This document shows positions 12,430-23,246 of a stretch of 64,000 nt of DNA, piece after piece. Under the pieces are notes generated by a model, which searched no databases, was not told the DNA's origin, and worked only from the letters and a program-made list of their open reading frames with translations. Both the position numbers and the translations under genes were made by a program. The stretch spans positions 5,734,821 through 5,798,820 of the forward strand of contig JAQFVV010006203.1 of NCBI GenBank assembly GCA_028023455.1, in the 5' to 3' direction. The stretch's first letter is position 1. Every line of letters begins with the position of its first letter. This DNA is from Epiperipatus broadwayi (lineage: Eukaryota > Onychophora > Udeonychophora > Euonychophora > Peripatidae).

Positions 12430-13480
12430 AACAATGTGAGGGCTAAGCTGAGAACTTGTTATTTGATGACAAAATTTCCAGTAAGGGTTTATGATCGGTC
12501 ACAATCTTAAATGTATCCATATATAAGTATTGATGAAATTTTTACAAATAGTTTGACAAGAGTTTCTTTGTCCAATTATCCCAGCTTTAGTCAAAATGGG
12601 TGACTCATTGGCAATAGGTCATTCACCAGTCACATAATGCCCCCCCCCACTCCAACTTCAGATGCATCCACAATAAGTATAATTTTTACATCATTGTTGT
12701 AATGGACAAGGAATTTATTTGAAGAGAGTAGCAATTTGAAATGCAAAAATGCTTGCTATTGATCCCAACCCAGGTTCTTCCACTGACACTGATCTGGCAA
12801 CATGGACCTTTTCCTTCAAAATATTCTCAAAATAATTTAGCAAGCTCAGAAAAGCTTATAACTGCTTTATATGATAAGACACCTTGGGGTTTCTGCTGCA
12901 TTTTAACCTTTTCAGAAATTTTTATTTCACTAACCTTCCAAATACATTTTTGAGTGTTTAATTTTAATGTGAATTCTTCAATTTTTTATATACAGTTGAT
13001 AGGTGACTTCTCACTTGATTTTACTATGTCATTGAAGAATGATTTATCACTCACATATCCATTAAGGAGGGTCTTAGTTTTTGATTAAAAAATATTAGAT
13101 GCAGAAATATAACTATTTGATTGGTTTATTTGTCACCAGTATCTGGTAGATCACTGCATTAAGATTCTATTTTATAAAGAAAATTAGATTTCTGCAATGT
13201 TGCAATAATTTCTCTAGTGATAGAGATAGTATAAACATGATTATTAATTGCCTTATTGATGGATATGCTATAATCTCCACACAATAAATTTGCCTGTTAG
13301 GTTTCGTTATGACTAGTAAGGTGTAGTTCAATCAGATTTCTCTTGCCAACCATTGTCAAGTAATTCCTTAATTGCTTTCTCCACTGATTTTTTCAGAACA
13401 ATTAGGAACTTGCACGGTTTGCATTAGCTCAGGAGATAAAATTTTAATAAAACAGAGATAGTTTGTTTTTTTCCTGAATC
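12430..13480 (-). pseudogene. Gypsy-1 reverse transcriptase and RNase H remnant
   Basis: The RT start is visible as VEKAIKELLDNGWQEKSD..TPY near 13,320-13,390, followed by GKFIVWR at the position of the usual 'G..R.C.DYR' motif. The RNase H/connection region gives IVTDHKPLLEIL at about 12,470-12,515, a very typical Gypsy motif (YTDHKPL). The catalytic palm YxDD is not preserved in any readable form. Stops and frame changes are frequent, so this is an old copy. Confidence 0.75.
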
Positions 13481-13929
13481 CCCATTAAACAATTTTGAAA
13501 AATTTTCTTAAGTTATAATATTTGTAACAATTTGATGTGCAACTGCTTATATCATTCACATCCAATTAGCAGGTTTATTGAAAAAAAAACTATATATATG
13601 GGTATATGATAAGTTTTATCATCCTTTATACTAATAGGAGTTTCAACTATTCTTCTAATTTTAATAACATTACTATTTACATCCAAAACTTTTATCTCAA
13701 TTTTTTTTGTTTATCAGTGTTTTATATTTGACAATTATAAATCGAATCATTCATTGATATCAAAAGCATACCACTTCCCACTGACAACCCTGTCAATATG
13801 AGCTTTCCACACAATTGTAACATGATTTTCTCATATTCTGTAATTGAGGGTTTTTTTTGTATTGACTATCTAATTGCTTTTTCCTGCTGCTTTTACCAAA
13901 TTTACTGATTTTTCTGTTGCACATCATTT

Positions 13930-14500
13930 CAATGTGACCATTTTTATTAAACCATTTATAATGTTTGTTTTTGCAATAATAATTGCTGGCTTTTGGACTA
14001 GCTTTTCAATGACAAAAACAAATAAAGATTTTATTGCTAATTTTATTCTCATATATATTTCTCAATCACTTTGCATATTAACTTTAATTTATTAATCTAT
14101 ATTTTACAGTTTCATTATATACTATGTTAGCATCAACTAACTATTGCTGCACACTACCACAACTCAAATATTTCATTGAAAAATGAGCTACAGGCACAAT
14201 AAACAGCAATTACATAAGCTTTAATCTTTTCATTTTCTGACCTGATGGAAATTTGTGAATTGAAGCCTGGCAATATTTTTGGAGGGATGTGGATTAAAAT
14301 AATTTGACAAGCATTGTTCTACTGAATCATAAGGATAATCTTCAGGAGTATCAGGTTCGCAGAGCCTATTACCTATCTCTATTATGCCTTTGCCTACAAA
14401 ACATCAGTATTACTATGTTAAATTTATCCTCATCAATTTCATTGATATGGAGATATTTCTCTACATGTTAGACATCAAATGGCCAATTATTTGAATTATT
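13930..14500 (-). pseudogene. Gypsy-1 gag remnant with zinc knuckle
   Basis: The minus-strand translation begins with a capsid-like block containing WPFDV.HVEKYLHINEIDE at about 14,435-14,490, corresponding to the 'W..Y..RLE.YF.AN.I' start of K02A2.6-like Gag. It continues with LCEPDTPEDYPYDSVEQCLS and NYFNPHPSKNIARLQFHKF (about 14,240-14,370). A decayed CCHC zinc-knuckle region with NKNGHIEMMCNRK follows at about 13,900-13,960. Several stops interrupt it. Gag would form the retrotransposon particle and bind element RNA; this copy cannot. Confidence 0.75.
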
Positions 14501-14606
14501 GATATTGAACTTTCCAATTGAAAATCACATGATTACATACCATTTGCTAAATGCTGATCGGGTAAATTTCCCTCACTATCTTGTTGTCTGATTTGAACCC
14601 AATGTC

Positions 14607-14616
14607 AACTGCACCA
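14607..14616 (-). promoter_or_regulatory. Primer binding site of Gypsy-1
   Basis: TGGTGCAGTT on the minus strand lies 2 nt inside the LTR. The same sequence follows the LTRs of the gag-only elements at 25.1 and 45.4 kb, so all appear to be primed by a tRNA ending in AACTGCACCA. Confidence 0.65.
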
Positions 14617-14618
14617 AT

Positions 14619-15060
14619 TGCTATGTCAATATCTCAGCTCTGAATAAATGAATATTTATGAAATTAAAATTCCAAGAAAACTAAGCTGGTCTAATAAGAT
14701 TGTTTAATATATATATATATAATATTAATATAAAGTATGTATAATCACTAATTATATTAATACTACAAACTTTAATTATATACAATAGCCTGAAGGCATA
14801 AAGAGATAATAATATATATTGATATAACTTTGAAAAGTCTCTAGACCTGATTTAGTACCTTTGAAGGCAGATCATTGAAGCATACTTAAGGAAGCAAACA
14901 ATACCCAGCACCATAGTGCATTGTATTGTTGCAGGTTCATCAAGTGACTTCTAAAAGTAAGAAACAATTGATCACAAAAATCAAGCCCATCGGCTATATA
15001 TTTTAAATATTCCAAAATTCTTGGCATCTCATTGGTTACCAATAACAGCTTGTCATGACA
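14619..15060 (-). repeat. 5' LTR of Gypsy-1
   Basis: On the minus strand it starts TGTCATGACAAGC and ends GACATAGCA, so it has TG...CA termini. It is followed after 2 nt by a primer-binding-site match and then gag. Length is about 442 bp. No second copy is present in the window, so the boundaries rest on the termini and the adjacent site. Confidence 0.65.
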
Positions 15061-15254
15061 TCAGTTAATAATTAGCTTATATTAATTGAGGCAATCCCTC
15101 TCATTTTAATTATCAGTCTAGATTAATTAGTTTACTTTGGGTATTTTAGCAATCCCATTAACCTTAATTTTATCTTTTCCATGTAATTACTCTGATTATA
15201 CAAGTTAAGTGTATCCAACGCCAAATGTGAGAGAGGTAAGTATTGGCCAATTTT

Positions 15255-16330
15255 CAAAATGCATCACTCCACCTTCCACCAAACACCTATTATAGATAAG
15301 TCAGCAGAAATATTAATCCTAACAACACCTGTTGGATCATTTTTCCAAGCAAAAATTAATGCTTTATTACAGGAATTTGATGGCATACTCATTACAGCAT
15401 GTTTGGAAGAAATATTATAATCAAAGATTGTTTCAGGTAGGTGGCCAACTAAAGAAATTTGGAGTAAAATTAAATATGCATAAAAGAGTGTGGAATACAA
15501 AGGAATTAATATTCATAGAACATAATCCCAGACAAGGGTAGGCAGGCGATCATTGCCCAGAAAGTGCAAGTCATGAAAAATCAACACTCGGAAACATTGA
15601 AGAGCTCCAGGCTTTTCTAGATTTAATAAATTATTTTTAACACTTTTTACCGAATAAAGCTATTAACACTTTTTACCGAATAAAGCTAAAGTACCAAAAC
15701 CACTTTATGAATTATTAAAGAAAATGGCAATGGTTAAAAATTCACGAAAAAGTTTTTACACAAACTAAAGCCCTTCTATCCTTGGAGAAATTATTGATTA
15801 TTAAAGAAGATGGCAATGGTTAAAAATTCACCAAAAAGCATTTATACAAATTAAAGCCCTTCCATCCTTGGAGAAATTATTAATCCATTTTAACAATAAT
15901 CTAGAAGTATGGTTAATGACTGATGTTTCAGAATGGGGAGTGGGAGCCGTTTTATGTTACCCCTTTTATAATGGTGAATGACCTATAGCATACACATCTT
16001 GAACCCTTTCAAAGACAGAGAAAAATTTATAGCCAAATTGATAAAAAGGCTTTGGCTATAATATTTGGGATAAAGAAATTTCACCAATCAATCAGCTTTT
16101 TCAAATAGTAACTGATCACAAGCCATTATTGGAAATTAGTAAGTTATAAGCTATCTCCAGACTATTTGAGCACATGGACATTGCATTGGAGAAACATACT
16201 GTCATCTTATGACTATCAGTTATCATATAAAAAGGGAAGGAAAATTTCACATGCTGATGCTTTGTCTAGAAATTCAGGTAAAGAAGAATTATGTAGTAAC
16301 GAAACAGAAAAAATTATATAGACATGTTAG
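15255..16330 (+). pseudogene. Gypsy-2 reverse transcriptase/RNase H remnant
   Basis: An early RT block reads FFQAKINALLQEFDGILITACLEEIL (shown in part: FDGILITACLEEIL), which matches the region around the catalytic YxDD but has ACLEE instead of YLDD, so both catalytic Asp are lost. The thumb region has PNKAKVPKPLYELLKK. RNase H starts at about 15,895 with LMTDVSEWGVGAVLCYP (the TDAS.xGxGAVL motif) and continues to IVTDHKPLLEIS at about 16,105-16,140. Two tandem duplications (26-bp and 86-bp units at 15,638-15,882) disrupt the thumb. Confidence 0.8.
15638..15882. repeat. Two adjacent tandem duplications in Gypsy-2
   Basis: A 26-bp unit (TAACACTTTTTACCGAATAA...) is present twice from 15,638, and an 86-bp unit is present twice at 15,711-15,796 and 15,797-15,882. 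The copies are nearly identical although the host element is old. Confidence 0.9.
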
Positions 16331-16539
16331 AATCAGAAATCCTGAATACTAATACAATCACAAAGTGGACAAGGACTAATAAAGGTTATCAACCACTTAT
16401 AAGTAGGATAAATAAAGACTGTCCAACTAAAAAAACCATAGTACCTTATCATTTTGGGAAAATCAGTCAACAATGGTTATGTCTTGATGGCAGATAGAAT
16501 GATAATATCAACTGAAAGTAGTCAAAAATGCCATTACTA

Positions 16540-17270
16540 TTACATGAAGGGCATTGGGGTATTATTGTGTGCCAAGGCATTAGCTCACAATTACATTTGG
16601 TAGCCTAAAATAACCATTAACATCAAAAAAATATTAAGATATGTACAGCACTTTAGTCTAAAACAAATTAGAAAACTAAGACAAACATGTCATGGCCTAA
16701 AGGAACTAAACTCTGGCAAAGAGTGCACATGGACTGTGCAAGTCCCATTGATGGGAAAATATTTCTTATACTTGTAGATGCATAGTCGAAATGAGTGAAG
16801 AATCACATCATGAAGAATACGAACGCTAATGAAATTGCACAAAGTTTAAACATGAACTATCGGGAGTGATTGTTTCCAACAATAGCATAGGATTTATGGC
16901 TCAAGCAATGGAAGATTACTTCAAGCATAAGAGCATTAAACATATCTGTGCACTCACAGATCATCCAAAATCAAATGGTCTGGTTGAAAAAACCATTCAA
17001 CAAATAAAAAAGGTTCTGAAAAATAAAAAGAATAATGTGATAGTACAGAAAGCCTTATATAACATCATGTTACATCAACACTACGCCATTGATGGTTACA
17101 GGTAAATCTTCAGCTGAGTTGCTGGTGGGCAGGAAATTGTATATTAAGTTATCGGGCAGAAAATTGTATATTAAGTTATCTATGTTACTTTCAAAAATGG
17201 AGGAAACAATTTCAATACAATAGTGTAGAAGATAGATATGAAATGTGTGATAAAGTTTGAGTTTATGATC
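16540..17270 (+). pseudogene. Gypsy-2 integrase remnant
   Basis: The zinc-binding region reads KGIGVLLCAKALAHNYIW, then a block before CHGLKELNSGK. The core begins with CTWTVQVPLMGKYFLYL at about 16,725-16,780, the position of the first catalytic Asp region. The second motif is VIVSNNSIGFMAQAMEDYF at 16,866-16,920, where the usual SDNG is SNNS, so a catalytic Asp is missing. HPKSNGLVEKTIQQIKK keeps the Glu-containing motif. SSAELLVGRKLYIKLS marks the C-terminal end and is duplicated in frame (27 bp, 9 codons) at 17,127-17,180. A final RAPKNYKNMYTPVF near 17,500 resembles the usual 'RRS.R.RK.P.R' tail. Confidence 0.85.
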
Positions 17271-17689
17271 TAGTTGCAAAGAAATAGATTGAAAGGATAA
17301 TTACTGTGAAATTATTTAAACAGATAGTAATAGTAAAAGTAGAGCTCAGAGCAGAGTATCGGAAACAGGTAAATCATATTTTCCAATGAGTAATAAAAAA
17401 AATGCAAAAATACATTTAGCAGTGGACTTGTGTAACTAACAGAAGAGCAACCTCAGCAAAATTATACAATACCTAGATGCCAACATCTCAGAAGGGCACC
17501 TAAAAATTACAAAAATATGTATACCCCTGTTTTTCTGGAGTAAGGGGACAGATAGAAAATACGTATCTAGTAAATAATAAGTTTATGAGATTTAAATTCA
17601 TAGTAAGAAATAGTTGGAAATAAGATTAATTAAAATGCTTTGATTAAATTACTTTGTAAGAAAAAAACTGCAACCAACTACATAATTAA

Positions 17690-17930
17690 AACAGGCAAAA
17701 TGCTCTATATGTATTGCCATTCAGTACAAGCCAGAGTAATCAATGGATGCCAGGGGGCTTAAAAGCATAAAATCCCCATCTAGTGCCTACTCATCCAATA
17801 TCCCAGACTAGTTTCTGGCTTGTGGCCTTTGTCAGTGAGGAGCCTTGGATCTGAGAGCACTGCATCTAGATCTTAGGATCCAATGCAACCCTCCAGCAGC
17901 CATCTTTTATCTCTACTTAACTACAAAACT
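17690..17930 (+). repeat. Foldback family, one-armed copy
   Basis: It begins AAAACAGGCAAAATGCTC and contains CAGAGTAATCAATGGATGCC, TTTCTGGCTTGTGGCC and GAGAGCACTGCATCTAGATC. All are repeated in the same order at 18,147-18,333. No right inverted arm is present. Confidence 0.85.
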
Positions 17931-18084
17931 ATGATACTTAAATTGAAAACACTATAATATTTTTAATCCAAGCTCATCAGCTTATATAGTCATATAGGTC
18001 TAAACTCAGTTCAGTACCTATACATTTTGGTGTGTTTGGTTCTTTAATAACCATAGCCACCACTATCCTATTAGGCAGGATTGG

Positions 18085-18465
18085 TTTTAAGCCAATAAAC
18101 AACATCACATGATCACCATTTCTTATGTTTACTCTTAACTGTTATTAAAACAGGCAAAAATCTCTATACGTATTGCCACTCAATGCAAGCCAGAGTAATC
18201 AATGGATGCCAGAAAGCTTGTGCATAAAATTCCCATCTAGTGCCTACTATCCAGTATCCCCAGATTAGTTTCTGGCTTGTGGCCTTCGTCAGTGAGGAGC
18301 CTTGGATCTGAGAGCACTGCATCTAGATCTTAGGCATCCATTGATTACTCTGGCTTGCACTGAGTGGCAATACATATAGAGAGTTTTTCCTATTTTAATA
18401 ACAGTTAAGAGCAAATATAAGAAATGGTGATCATGTGATGTTTATTGGTTGAAATACATAATTGA
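18085..18465. mobile_element. Foldback/MITE element with ~125-bp inverted arms
   Basis: The left arm (18,085-18,209) is about 90% identical to the reverse complement of the right arm (18,334-18,463). Shared blocks include AACATCACATGATCACC, TAACTGTTATTAAAA and AAGCCAGAGTAATCAATGG. The centre (18,210-18,333) has no coding capacity. It belongs to the same family as the copies at 2.7, 17.7 and 19.3 kb. Confidence 0.85.
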
Positions 18466-18580
18466 TATGTATCTAATAAATAATCAGTTAATGAAATTTA
18501 AATTTGTGATAAGAAATAGCTGAAGAATAGACTAATTAAAATACTATAATTAAATTGCTTTCTGTAATAAAACAAATTGT

Positions 18581-19290
18581 TATTGAAAGAAAAGAATTTC
18601 AGATAATGAGAGAAATTTAATTAGTACAAATTTGAACTGATAAGATATCCTCCACCTCGAACCACCCTATTGACTAGATTACTCTAGAAAAAACAAAAGA
18701 CCTGAAAAAAATCTATCAAAAAACTGTATCACTTAGTCGACAAAGCCTACTTGGAGAAAACTGGGAAGTTCCCAGGATCTTGGCTCCTGGTCAACAAATC
18801 AACTAAGCACTTGAACAGATCGCGCCCCAATCTTATTATTATTTAAAATGCCTTAAGAGCCATTAAAATGAAAAGACAGTGAAGGAATAAGGTAAATTAC
18901 TATTATAAGTATTTAGTGAATAATCTTAATAGATGAAATTACTATCTTAGAACTAGCTGTTGTGTGCAATCTTAATTATAATAGGTTGTGTGTATATATC
19001 ATTTTGTATAAATATATCTTAAATTTTATATATTTAAATCATATGTATTGAAGCACATTGAGTTGCTGAATTATTTGTGTTCATCAATTCTGAAAATACT
19101 CTTTGTTATTCTTGCTCCGTGAAATTTAAGGGGGTTTTCTTTAGCAAATTAAAAGTTAAGACAACAGATCAGAACCCTTTTTAGTGACTGATTTAATAGT
19201 TTAGATTTATCATTATTTCTCACTAATGTTTTTTATAACTTAATATATATCTAATTTTATAAATGTATATATTCTAACATAAACACACTT
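18581..19290. other. No gene recognised
   Basis: A slightly GC-richer patch lies at 18,640-18,830 whose plus-strand reading contains ENWEVPRILAPGQQIN, but no family is recognised. The rest is AT-rich. Confidence 0.4.
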
Positions 19291-19440
19291 TAATACAGGC
19301 AAAACTCTCCATACAGTAGTGCCACTCAGTGCCAACCTGTTGGCACTGAGTAGCACTACTGTATGGAGAGTTTTGCCTGTTTTAATAAAAGTAATGTGCT
19401 AGCATAAGAAATAGTGATCATATGATGTTTAGTGATAGAC
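19291..19440. mobile_element. Compact member of the foldback family with near-perfect hairpin
   Basis: A 42-nt arm starting ACAGGCAAAACTCTCCATAC (19,295-19,336) pairs with 19,339-19,380 with one mismatch and a 2-nt loop. The right flank (ATAAGAAATAGTGATCATATG) matches the outer arm of the 18.1-18.5 kb element, so this is the same family with its centre deleted. Confidence 0.85.
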
Positions 19441-20555
19441 ACACACAGCAACTTAAAATCTATATTAAACATATATGTTGAGGCAGTTCTTTACTTATAT
19501 AAATGATTCTTTTTTTTTTCTTTAATTTTGTGTAAATCTATTACTCGTAATACGGAATTTGGAAGTATTTTATAATAAATGAAAATAAGCACTATAATAT
19601 CACAAAATATGTCTATTCAGCATGAAAAGAACAAAAACTATGTGCTATACTGACATGGGTTTCCCGTTTTTTAAATGTTTGTTTACGCAAGTGTGGATTT
19701 ATATAAATCGGGCTTACTAAGTAGAAGACTACTTATATATGTCTGGTGATTCAGACTAGTTTTTTCTTCTTTTGGGAAAGAGGAAGGCATAGTGAAAGAT
19801 TGCTTTATTTACAAAATTATATCATTTTCCCAGACTAGTTAATTAAATTTTTTTAAAAAAAACAACTTTGAAAGAGTGTGATAACATTTATAATTGAACT
19901 ATATCAAGCTTTATTATAAACTTTTGAATCACAGATTAAAAAAAACTTTGAATGAATTGAAAGATGTTCCTAGATTTTTTTTAATCATTCAAAAAAACCT
20001 AAAAATCTTTAAAACTAATATGATGAAATCCGCTACCAATAATTAAAATACCTGATAAAATCATAATTATAATTTCACATCAATCTATAGGTAAAATCCA
20101 TTATTATGTGAATCCCTCTTTTTAAAGTTTATTTTCCAATTAATAAAAAAAAAATTGTCTTTGTTAAAATAATTCAAGATTAAAAATCTATTCCTTATAT
20201 TCTTTAAAAAAGATGGAGACAAAAAACGACAAAATTATACAAAAAAGTTAAAAAAAGACCAAAACTGGAGTTTTTTAAAAAAAAAAGACAATTAGATAGT
20301 TTTAGGCGTGAATTAGTGAATGAAATTATAAATGAAATTATGTTAATATTTATAGAATCTAGCTTTAACTGCCTTTAGCGTCAGAGAAAAAAAAACAGGT
20401 CTGGTTTGCTAATAAAACAAAACTGACATGATTAATTTGTAGAAGAATCTTTAAAACAGCAACTAGAAACTAAAGAAAAGATTATATAATTTTAAAAAAA
20501 ATTCCAATATATACTAATTCCAAAGTCATTGAGACCAATGAAGTAGCTACTTGGA
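19441..20555. other. AT-rich sequence, nothing recognised
   Basis: Many A and T runs; lysine-rich short frames only. Confidence 0.5.
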
Positions 20556-20559
20556 TCAA

Positions 20560-21095
20560 ACTGAAGAAAGCACTTAAAGAAAAACAATCATTTCACACCG
20601 AGTTCATCCCTGTTGAAGGTGAAAACAAGGATTTAGAATTTCAAAAAAACTTACCTGATCTATAATATAACTTAAATGTGCCTTAAGAACCTCTTAATAA
20701 AACTTATTTTCACTTCTTTCTCCTTATCCCTTTAACTATTTCTGAGCATTGAAATAAAACTTTAATAAATTAAATGATTCCCTATGTGTACTCTAAATAA
20801 AATAAAGTGTAAATAAGCATTCTATCCATCATTCTAAAAAATTTTATTTTTTTTATTTTTGTGCTTGATATGGTAAATAAGTCTGAAGATGTAAATAATG
20901 AATCCATTTCACTGTCAATGCACTAAGTAATTCTAAAACAGATATATACTCAAAATAAAATACAGTGTGAAGCAGCACTTGAAAAAGGAGAAGTTGGTTT
21001 TCATATACAGTTCATCCCTGTTGAAGGTGAAAACATGAGTCTAGAATTTTGAAAAAGCCTACCTGACCTATATTATGACTTAATTTGCCTTAAAC
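20560..21095 (+). repeat. Direct repeat, ~130 bp units 408 bp apart
   Basis: GTTCATCCCTGTTGAAGGTG at 20,602 and at 21,010 are each inside longer matching blocks (20,560-20,690 and 20,970-21,090). Both translate on the plus strand to FIPVEGEN..LEF.K.LPDL, suggesting decayed repeated coding sequence of unknown origin. A stop (TGA or TAA) interrupts each copy. Confidence 0.7.
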
Positions 21096-21567
21096 CCAAA
21101 TTAGTAAAGAATATCTAAGAGAAGTTAATAACTAATATGTATTTATCTTTATGTCTTACGTGTATGTATATATATATACATGCTCTTAATTTATATATAT
21201 ATTGAAGCAGTTGGATCTGACTTTGATCCTAGCTTCATGACATCTAGCCATAAGCCCATTTCAAACCCTCATACTAACCTTAAATTTCCGATGCAATGGG
21301 GCTTTATATGTTCAATCCACGCTAATTTCCATAAAGAATAACTTATTTCATAAATGCGTATTAAAATTAATTAGTTTCAGATTTAAATTGATCAATTCTA
21401 TTAATAAATTCATGATAGAATTATTCATGAATTTATATATTATAACTGCGTGGATTGTGCGTATATATTTGTAAATATTTAAATATATATATATATGTCT
21501 AAAAGTTTCATTGCATCTGAAATGTTTGATTTTATTTTTAAATAATTTGTTAAAGTTTTATTGATTA

Positions 21568-21755
21568 AAAGCTACATTCTTTCGATAAGCTTTCAGATTT
21601 TCCCTTTCCAAAATCAACAGTTAAAGTTTCACTAATTAGAAAAAAGATAAGGATTTCCTAATTAAAATAATTTTCTGATTTTAAGAATTCATTTTCTAAT
21701 TAGAAAATGAATTCAAGTTAATGAGTTTGAAAGCCTTATCGAAGGAATGTATCTA
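21568..21755. repeat. Inverted-repeat element with perfect 30-bp palindrome
   Basis: ACATTCTTTCGATAAGCTTTC (left, from about 21,570; shown to 20 nt) pairs with the right copy ending CTTATCGAAGGAATGTATC near 21,755. Between them, 21,685-21,714 is a perfect 30-bp palindrome (GAATTCATTTTCTAA and its complement). It looks like a small MITE-type element. Confidence 0.7.
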
Positions 21756-22400
21756 AAAACAACCAGTAAATCTAAAAACATTGATAATGAAAGAAGCACT
21801 AGCCCGAAGGCATCAGAGGACAGATATATAGCTCTGAAAAGTTTGGAGAAGAAAAAAAAAGCCATCTTTGTTGCAGAAAAGTGCCAGTAACTTCTGTGCT
21901 TTTTAAAATCGTAAATTCAAATAGTGCTCCTATCATGGTGAAGGGTTAAACGTCAGGAATCTGGCTATGGTTCCTGAAGTCCCCTGAAGGTCTTCAATGA
22001 AGCTGCTGAATCTTCTCCGGACAATCATGCTGCTAAAATTATGAAAAGCCACTAAAATGCTGTTCCAGTAATCGACTAAATGCATGCCTATGTTTTTTTA
22101 CCAACCCGGACATGTAACTTAAGGATCCAGCCCGGAAGAAATGGGTAATATATATTTTTATAATGAACCTTAAACTTTCTGACCAGTTCCGAACTTTACA
22201 TTCTCTTTAAGAGCTCTTCTCATTTATAATGTAATAATCTTTGTAAAATCTTTTATTTATGCCTTTAAATTAGTAATTCTCTAAATCTCTAGTCTTTAAA
22301 TTTAACTTTCCTTCATTACTATGGCGGTTCATTTACTATATTATATATATATATATTTATCGTGTGATTTATTAATGTCATTTATTTTTAATTATATGCC
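21756..22400. other. Mixed-composition sequence, unassigned
   Basis: 21,780-22,140 is less AT-rich than its surroundings and gives short plus-strand blocks such as SPKASEDRYIALKS. This is faintly like the DNA-binding part of Tc1-type transposases, but nothing downstream confirms it. Confidence 0.3.
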
Positions 22401-22408
22401 AATAATTT

Positions 22409-22533
22409 TTCGACTCGAAGATCTCCTTTGTTTCTTTTGCCTTGTGCAAATAATAATATATTAATTCTAATAGTAATTCTTGCCATTAGAACTAGATTTA
22501 TACAGTTCGATCAATCATCGAGTCGAAAGAAAT
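22409..22533. repeat. Small inverted-repeat sequence
   Basis: TTTTCGACTCGAAGAT near 22,409 and ATCGAGTCGAAAGAAA near 22,518 are inverted copies about 90 bp apart. They may be a short MITE or chance. Confidence 0.45.
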
Positions 22534-22748
22534 TATTAAATGTGTGTTATTTTTTATAATTGGCTAATAATAAATTATTAGCTCCGTTTTTAATCTATGC
22601 CCCAGCCTATTTTTTTTTTATTCACCAATATGTATTTATTCATATATAATCTTAAAATGTTTTTATTGCAAAAGGGCCGATAAAAGATCAAATATATTCT
22701 AATTCAACTTTGTTATTTTCTATTAAGATTCAGGAAGGGCACGATGAT

Positions 22749-23246
22749 TGGGGCATAATTAATATGATTTACAAATACTTTAAAATAGTTTTACTTAAAA
22801 GCTCGTTTGACTTTAATTCATTTGATCAAGTCATCATGTAGCGCATTCTATAATTGGGTTTTAGTTCTCAAACGGTGACTAGTAAGTCATCATCTTCAAC
22901 GTTGCTGACGTAGGGCAGTCTTCCACTCCGTTAGGCTGGTCAGTAATAATATTTCTGTTATTTTAAATTATCGAGGAAGAAAGCACTTCCTCTCCTGTTC
23001 ATATTAGTCAAAGGGCATAAGACTTGTCAGATGCAAGCCGCCATAGGACTTCGATTATCGACTAGCTATTATCTTTCAATTTCACTTTATAGCTCATAAT
23101 TCGTCAGCACAGTTACCTCTCTGTTCCAGTAAAGCCCGCTCTGATGCTCGTAATTCGTGATGAAGTGATTTCAATTAAAGTCAAACAAATTCCCCGTTTT
23201 CTCAAAGTAAATAACTTTTCCAATAAAGATTGAAGTTATGCCCTAA
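22749..23246. mobile_element. MITE-like element, ~95-bp terminal inverted repeats
   Basis: The left end (GGGCATAATTAATATG..., containing GTTTGACTTTAATT at about 22,805) is matched in inverse by the right end (AATTAAAGTCAAAC at about 23,173, then ...GAAGTTATGCCC ending near 23,243). The arms are imperfect. The centre has no frame. GC is higher than the surroundings. Confidence 0.65.

Larger units (their letters stand above)
11590..15060 (-). mobile_element. Gypsy-1, decayed LTR retrotransposon
   Basis: Reading the minus strand from 15,060 down gives the canonical order LTR, primer binding site, gag, protease, RT, RNase H, integrase, with many stops and frameshifts. The order (integrase last) and the motifs place it in Ty3/Gypsy, closest in style to K02A2.6-type elements of invertebrates. 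No 3' LTR was found, so the 3' end has been lost or is unrecognisable. It lies back to back with Gypsy-2. Confidence 0.85.
15210..17560 (+). mobile_element. Gypsy-2, decayed pol-only LTR retrotransposon remnant
   Basis: The plus strand carries RT, RNase H, zinc-binding and core integrase and a C-terminal tail in correct order, with many breaks. No gag, primer site or LTR was identified. Motifs (IVTDHKPLLEI) are nearly identical to Gypsy-1, so the two belong to related families. They are arranged divergently, about 150 bp apart. Confidence 0.85.
17562..18580 (+). repeat. Direct repeat of about 110 bp flanking a foldback cluster
   Basis: 17,562-17,675 and 18,472-18,578 share a run of matching blocks (GTATCTAGTAAATAAT / GTATCTAATAAATAAT, then GATAAGAAATAG and GACTAATTAAAAT) in direct orientation. 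They bracket the foldback elements between 17,690 and 18,465. This is far longer than a target duplication. A segmental duplication in which one copy took the insertions, or an LTR-like pair, would both fit. Confidence 0.7.

Noticed and set aside
21780-22140. Tc1/mariner-like transposase remnant
   Set aside because: Only one short block (ASEDRYIALKS) is reminiscent; no catalytic DDE/D region or inverted terminal repeats could be matched.
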